Positions 10,315 through 20,720 of a DNA stretch of 47,114 bases are shown here, one piece after another. The notes under the pieces are model-generated. The model was not told the origin of the DNA. It saw only the letters and a program-made list of their open reading frames with translations, and did not search any database. Position 1 is the first letter of the stretch. Each line of letters starts with the position of its first letter. The stretch is from Dipylidium caninum (taxonomy: Eukaryota > Platyhelminthes > Cestoda > Cyclophyllidea > Dipylidiidae), in contig QEYB01000074.1 of assembly GCA_017562135.1 (NCBI GenBank), forward strand, positions 1 to 47,114, read 5' to 3'. Made by a program: the position numbers and the translations under genes.

Positions 10315-10320
10315 TTTATT
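10315..10320 (-). terminator. Poly(A) signal AATAAA of minus-strand C gene
   Basis: On the minus strand TGA is immediately followed by AATAAA, giving a very short 3' UTR. Confidence 0.6.
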
Positions 10321-10545
10321 TCACATCAAATGGCAGCCATTGCAACCGCAGTCTGGGCACCCGCTGAGAATGATACCTCTGGTGCCCGTGCAGCCATCGC
10401 AGCATCTACCGTTACATCCATCACAAGTGTGTATAGCACACCCTTTACCATAACCATGGACAGTAGGAGGATTGCAGGTATAGACACAGGTGTGGGTAAC
10501 GGAATACGGAGAATGGTTCCAACACCTCTCATAATTTTTCTTCAT
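10321..10545 (-). CDS. C-type Cys/Gly-rich small protein, minus strand
   Basis: Reads MKKNYERCWNHSPYSV at the start, matching the CWGHPVYSV and CCNHSAHSV starts of the other C proteins, then a DGCNGRCCDGCTG core and a PDCGCNGC end. It has 74 aa with 13 Cys and no signal peptide or membrane segment. The codon aligned with the usual ATG is AGG, so the start has moved upstream; I chose the ATG at 10545, about 12 nt after the predicted transcription start, with 10554 as an alternative. The longer frame beginning at 10608 would start upstream of the TATA box. AATAAA (10320-10315) directly follows the stop codon. Function is inferred as a cross-linked structural protein. Confidence 0.7.
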   Translation of the reverse strand: MKKNYERCWNHSPYSVTHTCVYTCNPPTVHGYGKGCAIHTCDGCNGRCCDGCTGTRGIILSGCPDCGCNGCHLM

Positions 10546-10579
10546 CTTTTGCATCAGATTCGCGCACTGAACCTCAAAG

Positions 10580-10614
10580 CCTTTTATAGCCACACACTTG
10601 CGTGTCATGTGAAT
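10580..10614 (-). promoter_or_regulatory. Promoter of minus-strand C gene
   Basis: On the minus strand ATTCACATGA (10614-10605), a 16-bp spacer and TATAAAAGG (10588-10580). The E-box and TATA box are the same as at the other C and Y promoters, in inverted orientation, which supports the gene call. Confidence 0.75.
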
Positions 10615-12870
10615 GTGTACGCCACGGTGACACTACGATGCGGGTAATTAATTAAAAATGCCATTGTATATTAACTCTCCAAAAGCCATTTTCTTCACCG
10701 AACACGAGAGCACTTACTATTTATCCGTATATTCGTTTTGCACACCACTTCTTCGTGCCCTCCACATTTCGATTCAACCGCAGTGTGCACGTCCCCAACA
10801 CTGCAGCATCAATTTGTAACTCTATTAGTGTTTCACGCCACCCCAAAGTTCATACAAGGCGCTTTTGAGGGAGATTTGCCGAAAGACAGAGGATACCATT
10901 GGATAAAATAAATATTAACCCCTTATTTACAGAGGAAAGTGTGAAGTGCACCATTTGGCTCACAGGTGGAGAGCAGCCTCTGGCGTCGATGTAATGTCGT
11001 CGCCCTCAAGGTGGCGTGGAATTTTATCTCAGAAGGCCTGTTGCCACACACGTTAGCAATTTATTTTCAAGTGATTTTCCCCGTTCCTCTGCATTCCGAG
11101 GAAAGTCTATGGCGGAAAACTCTGGCATCCTGAAATTTCAAATGGCGTCTGCTTGAGGAAGATGACTTCAACAGGATTCACACATCTTCCACCACACCCA
11201 TCGTCCTTACTTGCCAAGTGAAAGCAAAGTTCTGCTTGCCAAATAGATGAAATGTGAAACACAGAAAATACACGGGGAGAGAGGGAGAAGAAGAGGAGGT
11301 GCAATAGCAGAGGCTCATGACTCGTTGGAAAGTTGGTTGAATTAATAAGTTTGTGGTTATGCATGTGGCATCCAGGCGACATCTGGCAACATTCAAAGTA
11401 TTCAAGTAATAGCATAATGAAAAAAGCCCATCTCATTTTGTCCGTCGAAATATAAAGTCCGAGTTACAAGAATTAAGTTCATAGAAGGCCTCACGTGGAG
11501 GAGGCTCGTGGAGACGTTCCGCTAATTATTTCGTTTGCCTCTACAAGATGCATTCGCTTGCAACATGCACGAATACAGCTCTCTCCAAAGATGAACGTCG
11601 TCCCACTGTTGTGGAAAACACATACACGCAGTAAACACCACGGTCTGATGGACCATTAGATAAGAGTCCTTTAGCGGATGGGCGCACAGGTGCATGCTAC
11701 CCACCTGCCCACCAGGTTGTTAAACACTGTTGCGTAGGCGAATTCACCGAAAGGTAATTCGTCTGTCTGCTGTGCGCTAGTCATTTCATCCACCCTATAT
11801 GGCGTCTGTGCGTGTTAGAAGAGGCTTTGTCATCGTCTTGCAACCTGATCACAAAGGACTCCGTTCAACGAAACTCCTATTCAATCTTGAGAGTTGATGG
11901 AGATAAAGCTGTAGGTAACTTTGTCCGACTGACAGATGCCACATTGCCTATCTTGGGAGAAGAGGATGGAGAAACGCATGAGTCGAATGTATTGGTGGTG
12001 CAATAACCATGTGTTTGCAAAGAACGCGTAAGATTAGAGGGGCAGTGCGATCCGATCCCGCCTTTGCCTGCCCCGGTGACGTAGTACATGGAGAGAAAAC
12101 TTGTCTCTACCGAGCCCGAATAGGTCATATTCGCCCAACTGACTACGGTATCTCTAGGCCTACGGTGTCTCGAGGTGTGGAGGTGACAAACAGAGGTGTC
12201 TACCTTCACAATAATAGCATTTGGAAGCTGTGGAGGCTCATCACGCTACCTTATACGCAGCTTCGCCTGCTCCGGTAAGCCCTCACATTTAAATTTAGGG
12301 CAAGTTGGGTGACTAGTCTAAGTTGTTTGGAGTTCCTTCAAATCACCAAGTGAGCAACGTGGAGCGCTCGATGGGGGCAAGTTCACTACCTCCCCTCCTT
12401 CCTTTTTAAGTCCTAACGCGTATTCGTGGCATTAACTTGAAATCCAGTCAACTAAGTTTTATTTGCTTCCGACTCGCAGAGCCACGTCGTCACTGTGTGA
12501 GCCCTCCCACGAAACCTAGAATTGATGATGACCGTCAATCAAGCTGCCGAGGGGTTCACGGCTCCACAAAATCGCTTCCTGTGTACTGACAGAGGAGGAG
12601 GAGGTGGTGGATTTGAAGAGGAATGTCTAGGTATTGCAATCCCCAATCTAAACTGTGTACGCCGCATGATAGGCCTGGTGGTGATGAGGTTTCGTCCATT
12701 TCTGTCTCCACGCAATGGCAACAACAAACTTTTCGCATTTGCGACCGAGAGCAAACAAAGTTCATTCCAGCGAGGTGAGTTAGGTCGCAGCGATTGTGGT
12801 GATCGCCTGTTCAGGTCGAAGGTGAGGTTATGTACGGGACGTGGCCCTCTTCTTCAGCTTACCAGAGACA
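10615..12870. other. No confirmed gene; one signal-peptide-like frame
   Basis: The only noteworthy frame is on the minus strand, 11436-11107. Its 109 codons begin MRWAFFIMLLLEYFECC, which looks like a secretory signal, and a GTAAGG donor-like site lies inside it (about 11206). No TATA box with E-box precedes it and I recognise no family. A plus-strand frame at 11812-12006 has a DKAVGNFVRLTDAT segment faintly like the small acidic family at 19.5 and 38.6 kb; this is weak. Confidence 0.3.
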
Positions 12871-12871
12871 T

Positions 12872-12916
12872 ATTCACGTGATAGCATGAAAGCTAAGCAG
12901 TGGGGAGTATAAAAAG
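12872..12916 (+). promoter_or_regulatory. Promoter of Y-type gene at 12951
   Basis: ATTCACGTGA (12872-12881, a perfect CACGTG E-box), 26-bp spacer, TATAAAAAG (12908-12916). The TATA-to-ATG distance is 43 bp, shorter than at other Y loci. Confidence 0.75.
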
Positions 12917-12950
12917 ACACGCAAATGCTCATTCACCATACACCTACCTC

Positions 12951-13184
12951 ATGTATTCACGATATTCCCTTTCACCTGCACCCACCTACGCCTACACCCA
13001 CGCCTACACCAACGCTTACGCCTACAATGTTCCTCTCGCCAAAGGTTACGGTGCTTGTTGCGACGACTCTCTCGGTTGCAACAATATGACGTATGCAGTC
13101 CCACGTTATACCACCGCAACTCCTGTAATCGGATGCCGCAAATTTGCCTTTGGTGACTGCGATGGCTGCATAGGGAGCAGATGA
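12951..13184 (+). CDS. Y-type Tyr-rich small protein (intact)
   Basis: 77 aa, ATG chosen as the first in-frame ATG after the TATA box. It starts MYSRYSLSPAPTYAYTHAYT, parallel to MYPRYSAVPSSTYSYAYTP at 28678. The N-terminal third is a short tandem (A/T)-Y repeat encoded by ACCTACGCC-type DNA units. The middle GACCDDSLGCNN matches SGCGDSLGCGS of other Y proteins, and GDCDGCIG at the end matches DRDSCMGTG. There are 10 Tyr and 6 Cys, with no signal peptide, membrane helix or enzymatic motif. The composition fits an intracellular structural protein cross-linked through Cys and possibly Tyr; that role is inference. It is the only Y gene in the window with intact promoter, start and ancestral-length end. 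Confidence 0.8.
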   Translation: MYSRYSLSPAPTYAYTHAYTNAYAYNVPLAKGYGACCDDSLGCNNMTYAVPRYTTATPVIGCRKFAFGDCDGCIGSR

Positions 13185-14702
13185 TACGTCATCTACGACG
13201 AAAGGAACACCAGGCACATCAAGTATCTCTGCCGCCACCCCTCAGTCCTCATCTCTGCCAATATTTCATTATAGTTCTGATGAAGGAAGAAACTGCAGGC
13301 TCTCGCGCCTTTATCCAGTTTTGACTGCTTCACTGGAAGATGAAATTTGAGATGTCAGTTAATAAGCATGTGCGTAAATTAGTGGGAGATCTTGCGCTCT
13401 CATCAATCTTTTATAAAATACTGGTCCTAACGCCTGATTCACTCAATCGCCTGTGAAGGAATGAGGCCATAGAGCACCCTCGTGTCGTACGAATGAGCAT
13501 GGCACACATTTCCTCTCGGCTAGTAGGAAACGTTAATGAGCTAACACCAGTCCTGACTGTACAGCAGATCATTTCTCTTAAGTCGAGTGACATTTGTCGC
13601 CGTAGCCTTGGTATGAGTGGAAGATCACCTCTCTAATTCTGAGCCGGTGACTGACACAGCATTCATCAGTGGCGGTTCGTGCCCGGCGCAAAATAGTGGA
13701 TCTTAAGAGGAAGAACGGTGAAGAACTCGCCCACCGGGAAGATCTGCTTCGGTTCACCATACGCATTAGTCGTACCACACCCAACATCGGCGCGTTGAAC
13801 CTGATCACGCAATAGTCTCTCGCTACTATTTAGACTACGAGTTCCCCTAAGGAGTGTTGGCAATGCTTACCATTCAACCGGTCATTTCTATTTGCCTTGC
13901 GGATCCCCAACCCCTGTCCATCTTCATCGAGCTGCATGCATTTGAAACCAGCTGACCACATGAATACAGCTTTATGCTTTCATCTCGTCTCGTATATTCG
14001 CCTTGAATCTCCCATTGCACCAGAGGCGCTCGCCCAAACCCTATTTGAAGTGGAACCCTCTATTTCGGGTTGTAAATGTCACAATGACTTGGATGTCAGC
14101 CATCCTCAAAGAATGTATTCATCGTAATGCTAATTTTTGGCGCAGAATTGATTAGGATAAGAGGACAAATTGTCATCAAGTGCTCAGAAGTTGGCAGACT
14201 GCAAACAAATATGCGGGAGGTTTGTAGAGATCGGGCACAAATGGGGACTGTGAAGGCCAAAGAGACTGGCGGGGCATATGCTCGACAACAGCGTCAGCAA
14301 GATCTCTCTACACATTACTGATGCGGTCAACATGCCGTCGACTTAATTAATGCTGTGCATTGCCTTAAGTTCACCCCACGGTATCAAATGTCAGTTGGGA
14401 TGGACCAAACGCCATACCCCACTGTTATACTTTCAGAGCAGCCGCACGATGTCTTCGTAGCCAGCGGTGATTCCACCGGCAGCCGATGAATAGATGTATG
14501 GAGAGAAATGTGGGAGTCGAGATTCGATGGTGCATTTAACCGACTTGAGTTGCAAGGTGGGAGAAAACAGCTTCCTTAGAGTTGGCTGTAAGCTAGGTGG
14601 TAAGCCCTGAGATGTATTGCAAAAACTGGACATTTTGGCGCTAACTGTGAAATCTCGTACTCTACGACTCGGGAGGTCGCCGTGATGTGATGTGGTGATA
14701 TA

Positions 14703-14781
14703 ACTGCGTATACGTGTGGATGCGGCATTATTGTCAACATTACTTAGTTCACCTTAAGACTAGAACGTGGTCTTCGAAATG
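14703..14781. repeat. 79-bp dispersed repeat, left copy
   Basis: ACTGCGTATACGTGTGGATG and the following about 60 bases match 16951-17029 at roughly nine in ten positions, same orientation. It encodes TAYTCGCGIIVNIT then stop in one frame. The right part contains a short inverted repeat, AAGAC...GTCTT. Confidence 0.75.
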
Positions 14782-16950
14782 TTTGACTTTGTCGTGAATT
14801 TCAGCGGCCTTAATTTGACAATGAATGACGACCCTGGGGATGGAGAATTAATTGAGAGTAAGTGTGGAAGCTGCAGTAACCGAATTGGTGGTCAGGGTGA
14901 GAGGCAAGAAGGCATGAACTCAATCAAGACTGCTTGGTGATGTGAACCGTTCTACTTGCCCCCATTGGACGGCTCGCCGAAACTTTCTTGTAATATTCCC
15001 CAGTTAAGTTGATCCCACACTCCTGCCTCGTGAAGATCCGTCCTACTACATCCGGCGTTATCACGACATCCATGCGCACTTCGGCAAACACCCGTTATTA
15101 TTCTGCAATGCAAGCCGACTATTGCTGGAGATTTTGCACATCTTTCTGGATGATTATTCTGCCGACGTTGTTACTGGCGTGAGGGGAAGACGGTAATGGC
15201 TGAGCCTGCCACATGAAAATTCAGAGCGCCAGATGGGATAGTGTCGGTTCTGAGATATGCCTGGTGGAGTGGGAGGTGGCAATGCATTCCTACAAACGGG
15301 CGTGTCAACATTCCATAGCCCAAAAAAATACCTCTTCAGCTATGGGAAACATCCCTTTCAACCCATTCTCTGGGCTGAACCCAGCTGAGAAGGAGCCTGG
15401 ACGACAGCACTCTTAGTGGCTTCCAGTAAATGGAGAGTTGTCACGAACGAAATGTTCCCAACAGCATGCATAGACACGCGATGAGGCTGAAAGATGGAAG
15501 GGTTGTTTGGTCTGATGTTGCGGTCTCTCGCGGCAATAGCCGTATTGTAATGCACGCGATGCGAACAACTGGGATAATTTCATGAGGAAAGCGTAGGTGT
15601 GTGGCGCATTCTTCCACTATTTTCACTGTGCAGCATGCGAGTCGTGTTGATGAGTTATTCAAGGAAATCTAATCGGGCGAGGCGGTGAATTCGGTCGAAT
15701 TGTGTTGGAGGCTCATACAAGAGCAGGGAATCGTGCTGAGCGAGGGGACTTTGAGAATGAGGATGGCGGACGCAGGGAGATGAAGAACACAGAGGCGAGG
15801 ACGGCCATCAATTAGGGTTTCTTTCGAATGTGCACATGCCACAAGTCACTCGTATAGAAGATAGAGCCTCTACCGAGTGAATCAGTCTCGATCTGTGCCA
15901 GTTGTCTTCATGCATGTCTTCCACTAGGAAAAGATCAGGGAAAATATGAGGAGAAAGGGTGTCTGCGAATCTGTACTCTTAACTGCTCTGTCATGTCCGT
16001 TTTGGTTTCCACCTGAATGTGAATTCAGTGGTGCTCTTACAAAAGCCATCTACCCACCCTTTTTGGCTCCTGTGTACACTATCACATTCTGTCTATTTAG
16101 TGTGATTGGCACTGCACAAATGGCAAGTTGCCCCATTTTCGCATTCCCTTTATGAGGTCTTGTATTCCCTTCCGCAGTCTTACCACCGGCGACGTTCCCA
16201 ACATTTACACATTCTTCCTATGCAAAACTGGTTCCCGTCTTCTGCCCCACCTCCACGCCATTCCTGCCTCATTAGTAGAACAAGGCATTCGAACATGGTG
16301 TTGACCTTACCCAAATCACTGGCGCTTTGCGTGTCTACGTCTGCATCTGCGTGAAATGCGATGCGTATGACCTCCTGTCCACTCCCCAATGCATTGTAGT
16401 CAAATAACTTTGATTGGATGTTGAAAGGTTGGGCTCACTTATGATTTCCTGCCACAGCTTTCCGACTAGAGTTGTGGCTCAGTAGATACTATATTTGTTA
16501 TGCTTCCACATATATACACATTATATCTAGGCAAGCAAGTGTGGCCTCCACGTGGCGCGTCCTGCAAATCCTCCTCCTCCTCCTCCTCATGTTTGCTTTT
16601 GCTAAAGTCACAGTTGCCGCAACGCCTGCTGAAGGTCTAGTTGCGCAGAGGGACGCACCGATTTGCTCCTTCCACCTACGTGCCACTGCCGCCTCTCTGA
16701 CCACAATGACGCCCTGAATGCATTTCCCTTCGCCCCTCAAAACCACACTATTGAAGAAAGGCAAGGAACGTTGGGAAGGTGCACAGCCAAGTGGTTGTAA
16801 ATGAATACTATGTCACGCACAATTGGCATTTGCAGGTGTGAAGGCGTCATCACTGATGTCACTCGGGTAAGCATTCCGATTATCGTGAAACGCAAAATGA
16901 CGAATGAAGTGGGTAGACGGCGAAATGACACTTGTGGAGGGGAGGAGAGG

Positions 16951-17029
16951 ACTGCGTATACGTGTGGATGCGGCATTATTGTCATCATTACTTAGTTCAT
17001 CTTAAGACCAGAAGGTAGTCTTTGACATG
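16951..17029. repeat. 79-bp dispersed repeat, right copy
   Basis: Partner of 14703-14781. Here the Cys-Gly-Cys tail frame is part of a 64-codon open frame from ATG 16801, and the inverted repeat reads AAGACCAGAAGGTAGTCTT. A gene-end fragment is more likely than a transposon. Confidence 0.75.
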
Positions 17030-17459
17030 TCCGGATTTGACATTTTGCTCCAATTCCATGGTTTCCGGGCCTACTCACCTTACTTCCCTCTTTACAATAC
17101 GTCATAAGGGCTCACAGGAAGCGCAAGTCCACTCCTGCTCAAAATGAGAATTGAAGTATATTATCTGTGAGAACAAAGTCACGTTCTGACGGCACTTTGT
17201 CAGTGATAGATGAGCCCCTCTTGCAGAGGAATTGAATGGATCGTGCCCCTTGGAGCTGCTGCGACTGGTAAAGCTGAGGACGCCTAAATGCACTGAAGCC
17301 GATATTGAGAGCAAATCGTGTGTGGTTAAGGTTATTCAAGCCAGTGAGATCCTTGACGGTGAGGAGACAGTGAAGGCGAGGTGCTTCTCTGGGGTCATCT
17401 TGGCAGATTGATGATAACCTGTTCTCAATCCCTGTATGCTGATGTTTGTTTCGTGAGAA

Positions 17460-17495
17460 ATTCACGTGAGTACATCAGTTCGTCTGTTATAAAGG
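17460..17495 (+). promoter_or_regulatory. Cluster-type promoter at 17.5 kb
   Basis: ATTCACGTGA (17460-17469), 18-bp spacer, TATAAAGG (17488-17495), 73 bp before ATG 17561. Same layout as the Y and C promoters. Confidence 0.6.
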
Positions 17496-17560
17496 ACCTC
17501 ACCCCACCGCCCATATCACCTGTTTCAGGAATACGGAAGCAGAAGAAGTAGAGTTGGAAG

Positions 17561-17836
17561 ATGTATATGCGAAGTCCCAGTCCCCGGCCTGACACTTGCA
17601 CAGCCTGCCGCTTTGGGTGGAGGCAAATGTATCTACTACTCACCATTTGTCGGGCACACGATCGCAGTTGCGCCAGCGACCTTCCTTGTAACAGCGGTGC
17701 TCGTGCTGCCCACACCTACGTCTCAACCACGTGGTATCTGTGTCCGTCATTCTGTCATCGGATGCTGTGCTTCCCCACTTATCGATCCCAAGGAGAACAG
17801 CTGGGGGCATTGCCTCAAGAAGGTGGGCCACAATAA
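17561..17836 (+). CDS. Possible divergent Y-type Cys-containing protein
   Basis: ATG at the right distance from a cluster-type promoter. The start MYMRSPSPRPDTCTAC parallels MYSRYSLSPAPTYAY of the Y gene at 12951 and continues for 91 codons with 10 Cys and several Tyr. A second long frame, one base out (open across this region and ending at 18116), reads CICEVPVPG then GGKCIYYSPFVGHTIAVAP and later SVIGCC. It carries Y- or C-like pieces too (the DNA for VIGC matches 13120-13131). Either the gene is frameshifted between the two frames or only one frame is used. A splice acceptor-like TGTTTCAG lies at 17521-17528. I favour a cluster member of uncertain integrity. Confidence 0.35.
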   Translation: MYMRSPSPRPDTCTACRFGWRQMYLLLTICRAHDRSCASDLPCNSGARAAHTYVSTTWYLCPSFCHRMLCFPTYRSQGEQLGALPQEGGPQ

Positions 17837-18297
17837 TTGCTCAATTCTGGTCACCGACCATTTTGACAAAGTAGTCATATCGGTGCTGGCTCCAACCCGG
17901 CCTGAGAGGATGAAGATAATGAGACATCTCAGCTCAACCAGCAACCATTTGCCCCTTTCAAATGTCGGCGTTGGCTACCAATCCATGGTAAACTCTCCCA
18001 CAGCGTCCCATGTGTCTGACATCACTTTCCCTACCTCCCATAATGCCATAGCTAACCCCATTTCAATTGGCCTCCCCTTGAGACAATTTAAAATGTCTCA
18101 TTGCGCCGAACATTAAAAATTCATTAGTTTGCCCCAAACAACCTCTAACGCGTGGGGGTAAAAGTGCAAAATGGTTAAAAAGCAGTGCCGTCTTCTGAAA
18201 ACAGTTTACCAAGGAACCAAGAATACTCGTCTACTCGTGTGATGGTGAGGTAATGTCAACCTCTGATGATATTTTACCATCCATCACAATAATTACA

Positions 18298-18485
18298 GGC
18301 CGAAGGTGCACAGTATAAGGCGCATTCGGACGTAGGGATCGACTCTGCTGCTTGTGACGCCTGCTTCTACTGCTGCGTGGGCCGAACGCTCTTGCACATA
18401 CTGATGTCGCCCTCCTTCTACCGTGTTACTGCGTCCCACAATGTACTTCGAAAGGGTGCGTGTGTTACGAGAGTGTATGAGTATA
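18298..18485 (+). pseudogene. Possible C-type promoter and coding relic
   Basis: CAGTATAAGGCGCATTCGG (18312-18330) matches the C gene's GTGTATAAAAGGCGCATTCAG with two A's missing. About 65 bp downstream, where a C start codon would be expected, the sequence reads CDACFYCCVG in one frame but has no ATG. No clear E-box element remains upstream. Confidence 0.3.
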
Positions 18486-19511
18486 GCAGGAGAGATGTTT
18501 AGACGACGTGCTCCTTAGAACGCACATTTCAGAACCGTCCTCGGAGATAACGGAGGGCAGAAGAGGGGAATATGAGTATACCACGCGTACTCTTGAGCAT
18601 CAGTAATGGCTGTCGATCGGGGGAAAAAATAGAGGTCGTTGCATTAAGGTAAGTGATGATGCAACCCGCAGGGAGGTGGTGCTCGTGGCTGAAAGCTTCA
18701 TGCACATATGAGAAGCACATTCAGATGAATGGATGAGAGAACTGCATTCGGGCGTTATCAAAAGTGCACCCTAGTGAGCATTCTCCACTCTCGACGAACA
18801 AGCTTCATATGTGCCTTCAGGGAGCATGCGAACATTTTACCTGTCTACCAGTTGATTCTCACTCGTAATCGCTGGCTGAGAGTGAAAAGTCTTTAGCGAC
18901 CATATTATAGTAACTACCGAGTCTGTGATGATTTCAGGGCAGAGTTTCGATCACGGAGCCTGCGTCCACCAAACATGGCCATCACTATGCAGCGGTTACT
19001 CCCTAAGACTGTGCATTTCTCCTCATTGTGGCTCCGCCTGAGGCAAAACCACACCTTCCGCTATCATCACTTCAATTCATCTGTTCCACCAGCCACCGTC
19101 TCGTCCCCACCTAGTAGTAACTCGATGGCCACTATGAAGTCTCAGCTGTCACCTACTTCCCTCACCCCCACCCCGTCCCCCTATATGCCATATTACAATG
19201 TCGCCGTTTTTCAGAGAGTGGAATGTCCGTTCTGTTGACTTCGGCATGGATGCATTCATTCAACATAAAATGTTACAAAGAAGGGGGAGGTGTTATATGT
19301 CTTGTAACACCAGGGTCACGGCAGATGAACATGAGGTTCCGTTAAGGAGTGCAAAATTGGTGGCACGCCACCGTCGCAACAAGGCTAATTGATTCACAAC
19401 CTCTATCCCAGGTTGTCGCCTCGTCTTGCCTCACAGTTGAAAACCGTGCCCTTCCTCATTGGACAGTTCTTGATCGCCTGTGTTACGGGAAGAGGATAAT
19501 TCCTTGATTCC
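18486..19511. other. No gene recognised
   Basis: Short frames only, no cluster-type promoter and no repeats shared with other parts of the window. Confidence 0.4.
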
Positions 19512-19829
19512 CTAATCGTCTTCCACACTGATAAACTGCGCTTCTCTTCGTGTGTCCTCACGTGTCTCATCAGTGGCGGTCTCATTTACTGTTGTAACGA
19601 ATAGCTTGTCTGCAAGTGCAATTAACTCCGAGACGATTTCCGCTACCTTCGTGAATGTTGCCGCTGCGGCCACTTCCTCATTTGTACTCTCCAGGAATAG
19701 ATGACAAACGGCATTACAATTAGTGCGAGGGCTAAAATTGGACAGCGTTTCATTTGCAGACGAAGCTGCTGAGCCGTCGGTAAGCATTGGAAACATGGCA
19801 TCAATGAGGGAGGACCTGGCCAACCGCAT
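19512..19829 (-). CDS. Small acidic protein, family with 38448-38810
   Basis: 105 codons from a true ATG (19829-19827). Its C-terminal half aligns with the plus-strand frame at 38448: MLTDGSAASSAN against MLFGLSSCEASAN, TNCNAVCH against ANCTPYTTCH, and ALADKLFVTTVNETATDE against KIVDKLVGTRVKETATDE. DNA similarity supports it (GAGACYGCMACTGATGAG). It has no signal peptide, is rich in Glu, Asp, Ala and Thr, and is predicted mostly helical by eye. I do not recognise a known family. No TATA/E-box promoter is visible, so the N-terminal part and start are uncertain; it may be one exon of a larger gene. Confidence 0.4.
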   Translation of the reverse strand: MRLARSSLIDAMFPMLTDGSAASSANETLSNFSPRTNCNAVCHLFLESTNEEVAAAATFTKVAEIVSELIALADKLFVTTVNETATDETREDTRREAQFISVEDD

Positions 19830-20220
19830 GTCAAGCTGTTGTCAACTTTCGTGAAACTAAGCTCCATATATCCGAACAGGCAAAGTCTGTGGCATGAGTT
19901 TGGCGATTTACACTGTGCAGCGAGATTGTCATAAGTGTTCCACATGCAATGGGGAAAACGAAAAATTATGATTTCGGCTTGATATTTTAGGAAAAAACCA
20001 ATTGTGCAATGGTTTGAGAGTCTGGAGACGGCTGGTCTGCCACGACGTTAAAGTGCTTCCCACACATCTCGTGCACAGAGAGAATCATCTATTATAGTAC
20101 GAGAGAGTGGAAGCCTCGTGTTGGAGTGAACATGAGAAATGATTTGTTCGTGGGATGTCACTGGTAGAGAATATCAGTGCATCCAATTTGCCTGCATGCT
20201 CGTGCTTATCTGGTGCCCAC

Positions 20221-20260
20221 ATCCACATGGTCTCAGTGGTGAAGTGGAGTGTATAAAAAG
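20221..20260 (+). promoter_or_regulatory. Promoter of Y-type gene at 20317
   Basis: ATCCACATGG (20221-20230, E-box CACATG), 21-bp spacer, TATAAAAAG (20252-20260). The leader from TATA to ATG is almost identical to that at 28612-28677 (GCACCACTGTGCTCGTCCAC and so on), so this locus is a close paralogue of the duplicated Y gene. Confidence 0.75.
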
Positions 20261-20316
20261 CACCACTGTGCTCGTCCACACATTCTTTCATAGCAGAACC
20301 GTCTCTTTTTTTTCAC

Positions 20317-20566
20317 ATGTAACCCACGATATTCCGCTGTGCCCTCGTCCACCTACTCCTACGCCTACACCCCTGCGACTCCAGTCGCCGTCGGCTACAC
20401 CAGTGGTTGTGGCGACAATCTCGGTTGTGGCAGCGCACCATACGCCGTAGAAACGTACGCCATTGCCGCTCCTGTGGTAGAATATCGTACGCCCGTGGTG
20501 GGATATCGCATGCCTGTCATAAGTGACCGCGATAGCTGCATGGGCACAGGACAGTTCATCGTCTGA
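20317..20566 (+). pseudogene. Y-type Tyr-rich gene with start-proximal frameshift
   Basis: The ATG is followed at once by TAA: ATGTAACCCACG here against ATGTACCCACG at 28678, a single extra A. From 20339 the Y frame is open and clean to its TGA at 20566: STYSYAYTPATPVAVGYTSG, CGDNLGCGSAPYAVETYAIA, then DRDSCMGTGQF and a natural end. Everything except that base looks functional (promoter, leader, length of about 82 aa, Cys/Tyr positions), and the frame has no other damage. So either a very recent null mutation or a one-base consensus error is likely. If the base is an error, this is an intact gene and gives the ancestral C-terminus of the family. Confidence 0.7.
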
Positions 20567-20692
20567 TTGAGAAGAGCTTTGTTCAATCTTGCTGTACGAA
20601 CTCATGACTTCATCCTACAAAGCCATCTAAACCTAATCCTATGGCTCTCGCTATTTTGCCCTCACCCAGTTACTCCTTCTTGCATCCCCCCA

Positions 20693-20720
20693 TCCTATCC
20701 TATCCTATCCTATCCTTCTC
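20693..20720. repeat. (CCTAT)n tandem repeat
   Basis: About five units of CCTAT downstream of the Y gene. The paralogous place at 29042-29062 (TATCCTATCCTACCCTATC) and 2341-2365 holds a shorter version. Confidence 0.75.

Larger units (their letters stand above)
13185..17459. other. No gene recognised; dispersed 79-bp repeat pair inside
   Basis: Many short frames, none with a family motif or a cluster-type promoter. A frame at 16801-16995 ends in TAYTCGCGIIVIIT and coincides with the right copy of the 79-bp repeat. A CTC run at 16569-16590 produces a leucine stretch that mimics a signal peptide. Confidence 0.4.

Noticed and set aside
12951..13184. Identification as insect chorion or trematode eggshell protein because of TCACGT near the TATA box
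   Set aside because: Those proteins normally carry secretion signals, which are absent here, and the element is only a short E-box. Kept as an analogy only.
13578..13863. Third member of the ETATDE family (TATDEC on the minus strand)
   Set aside because: The shared DNA is only about 14 bases, which is expected by chance in a window of this size.
16472..16717. Secreted protein with a leucine-rich signal
   Set aside because: The leucine run is encoded by a CTC microsatellite and the frame lacks an ATG before it.
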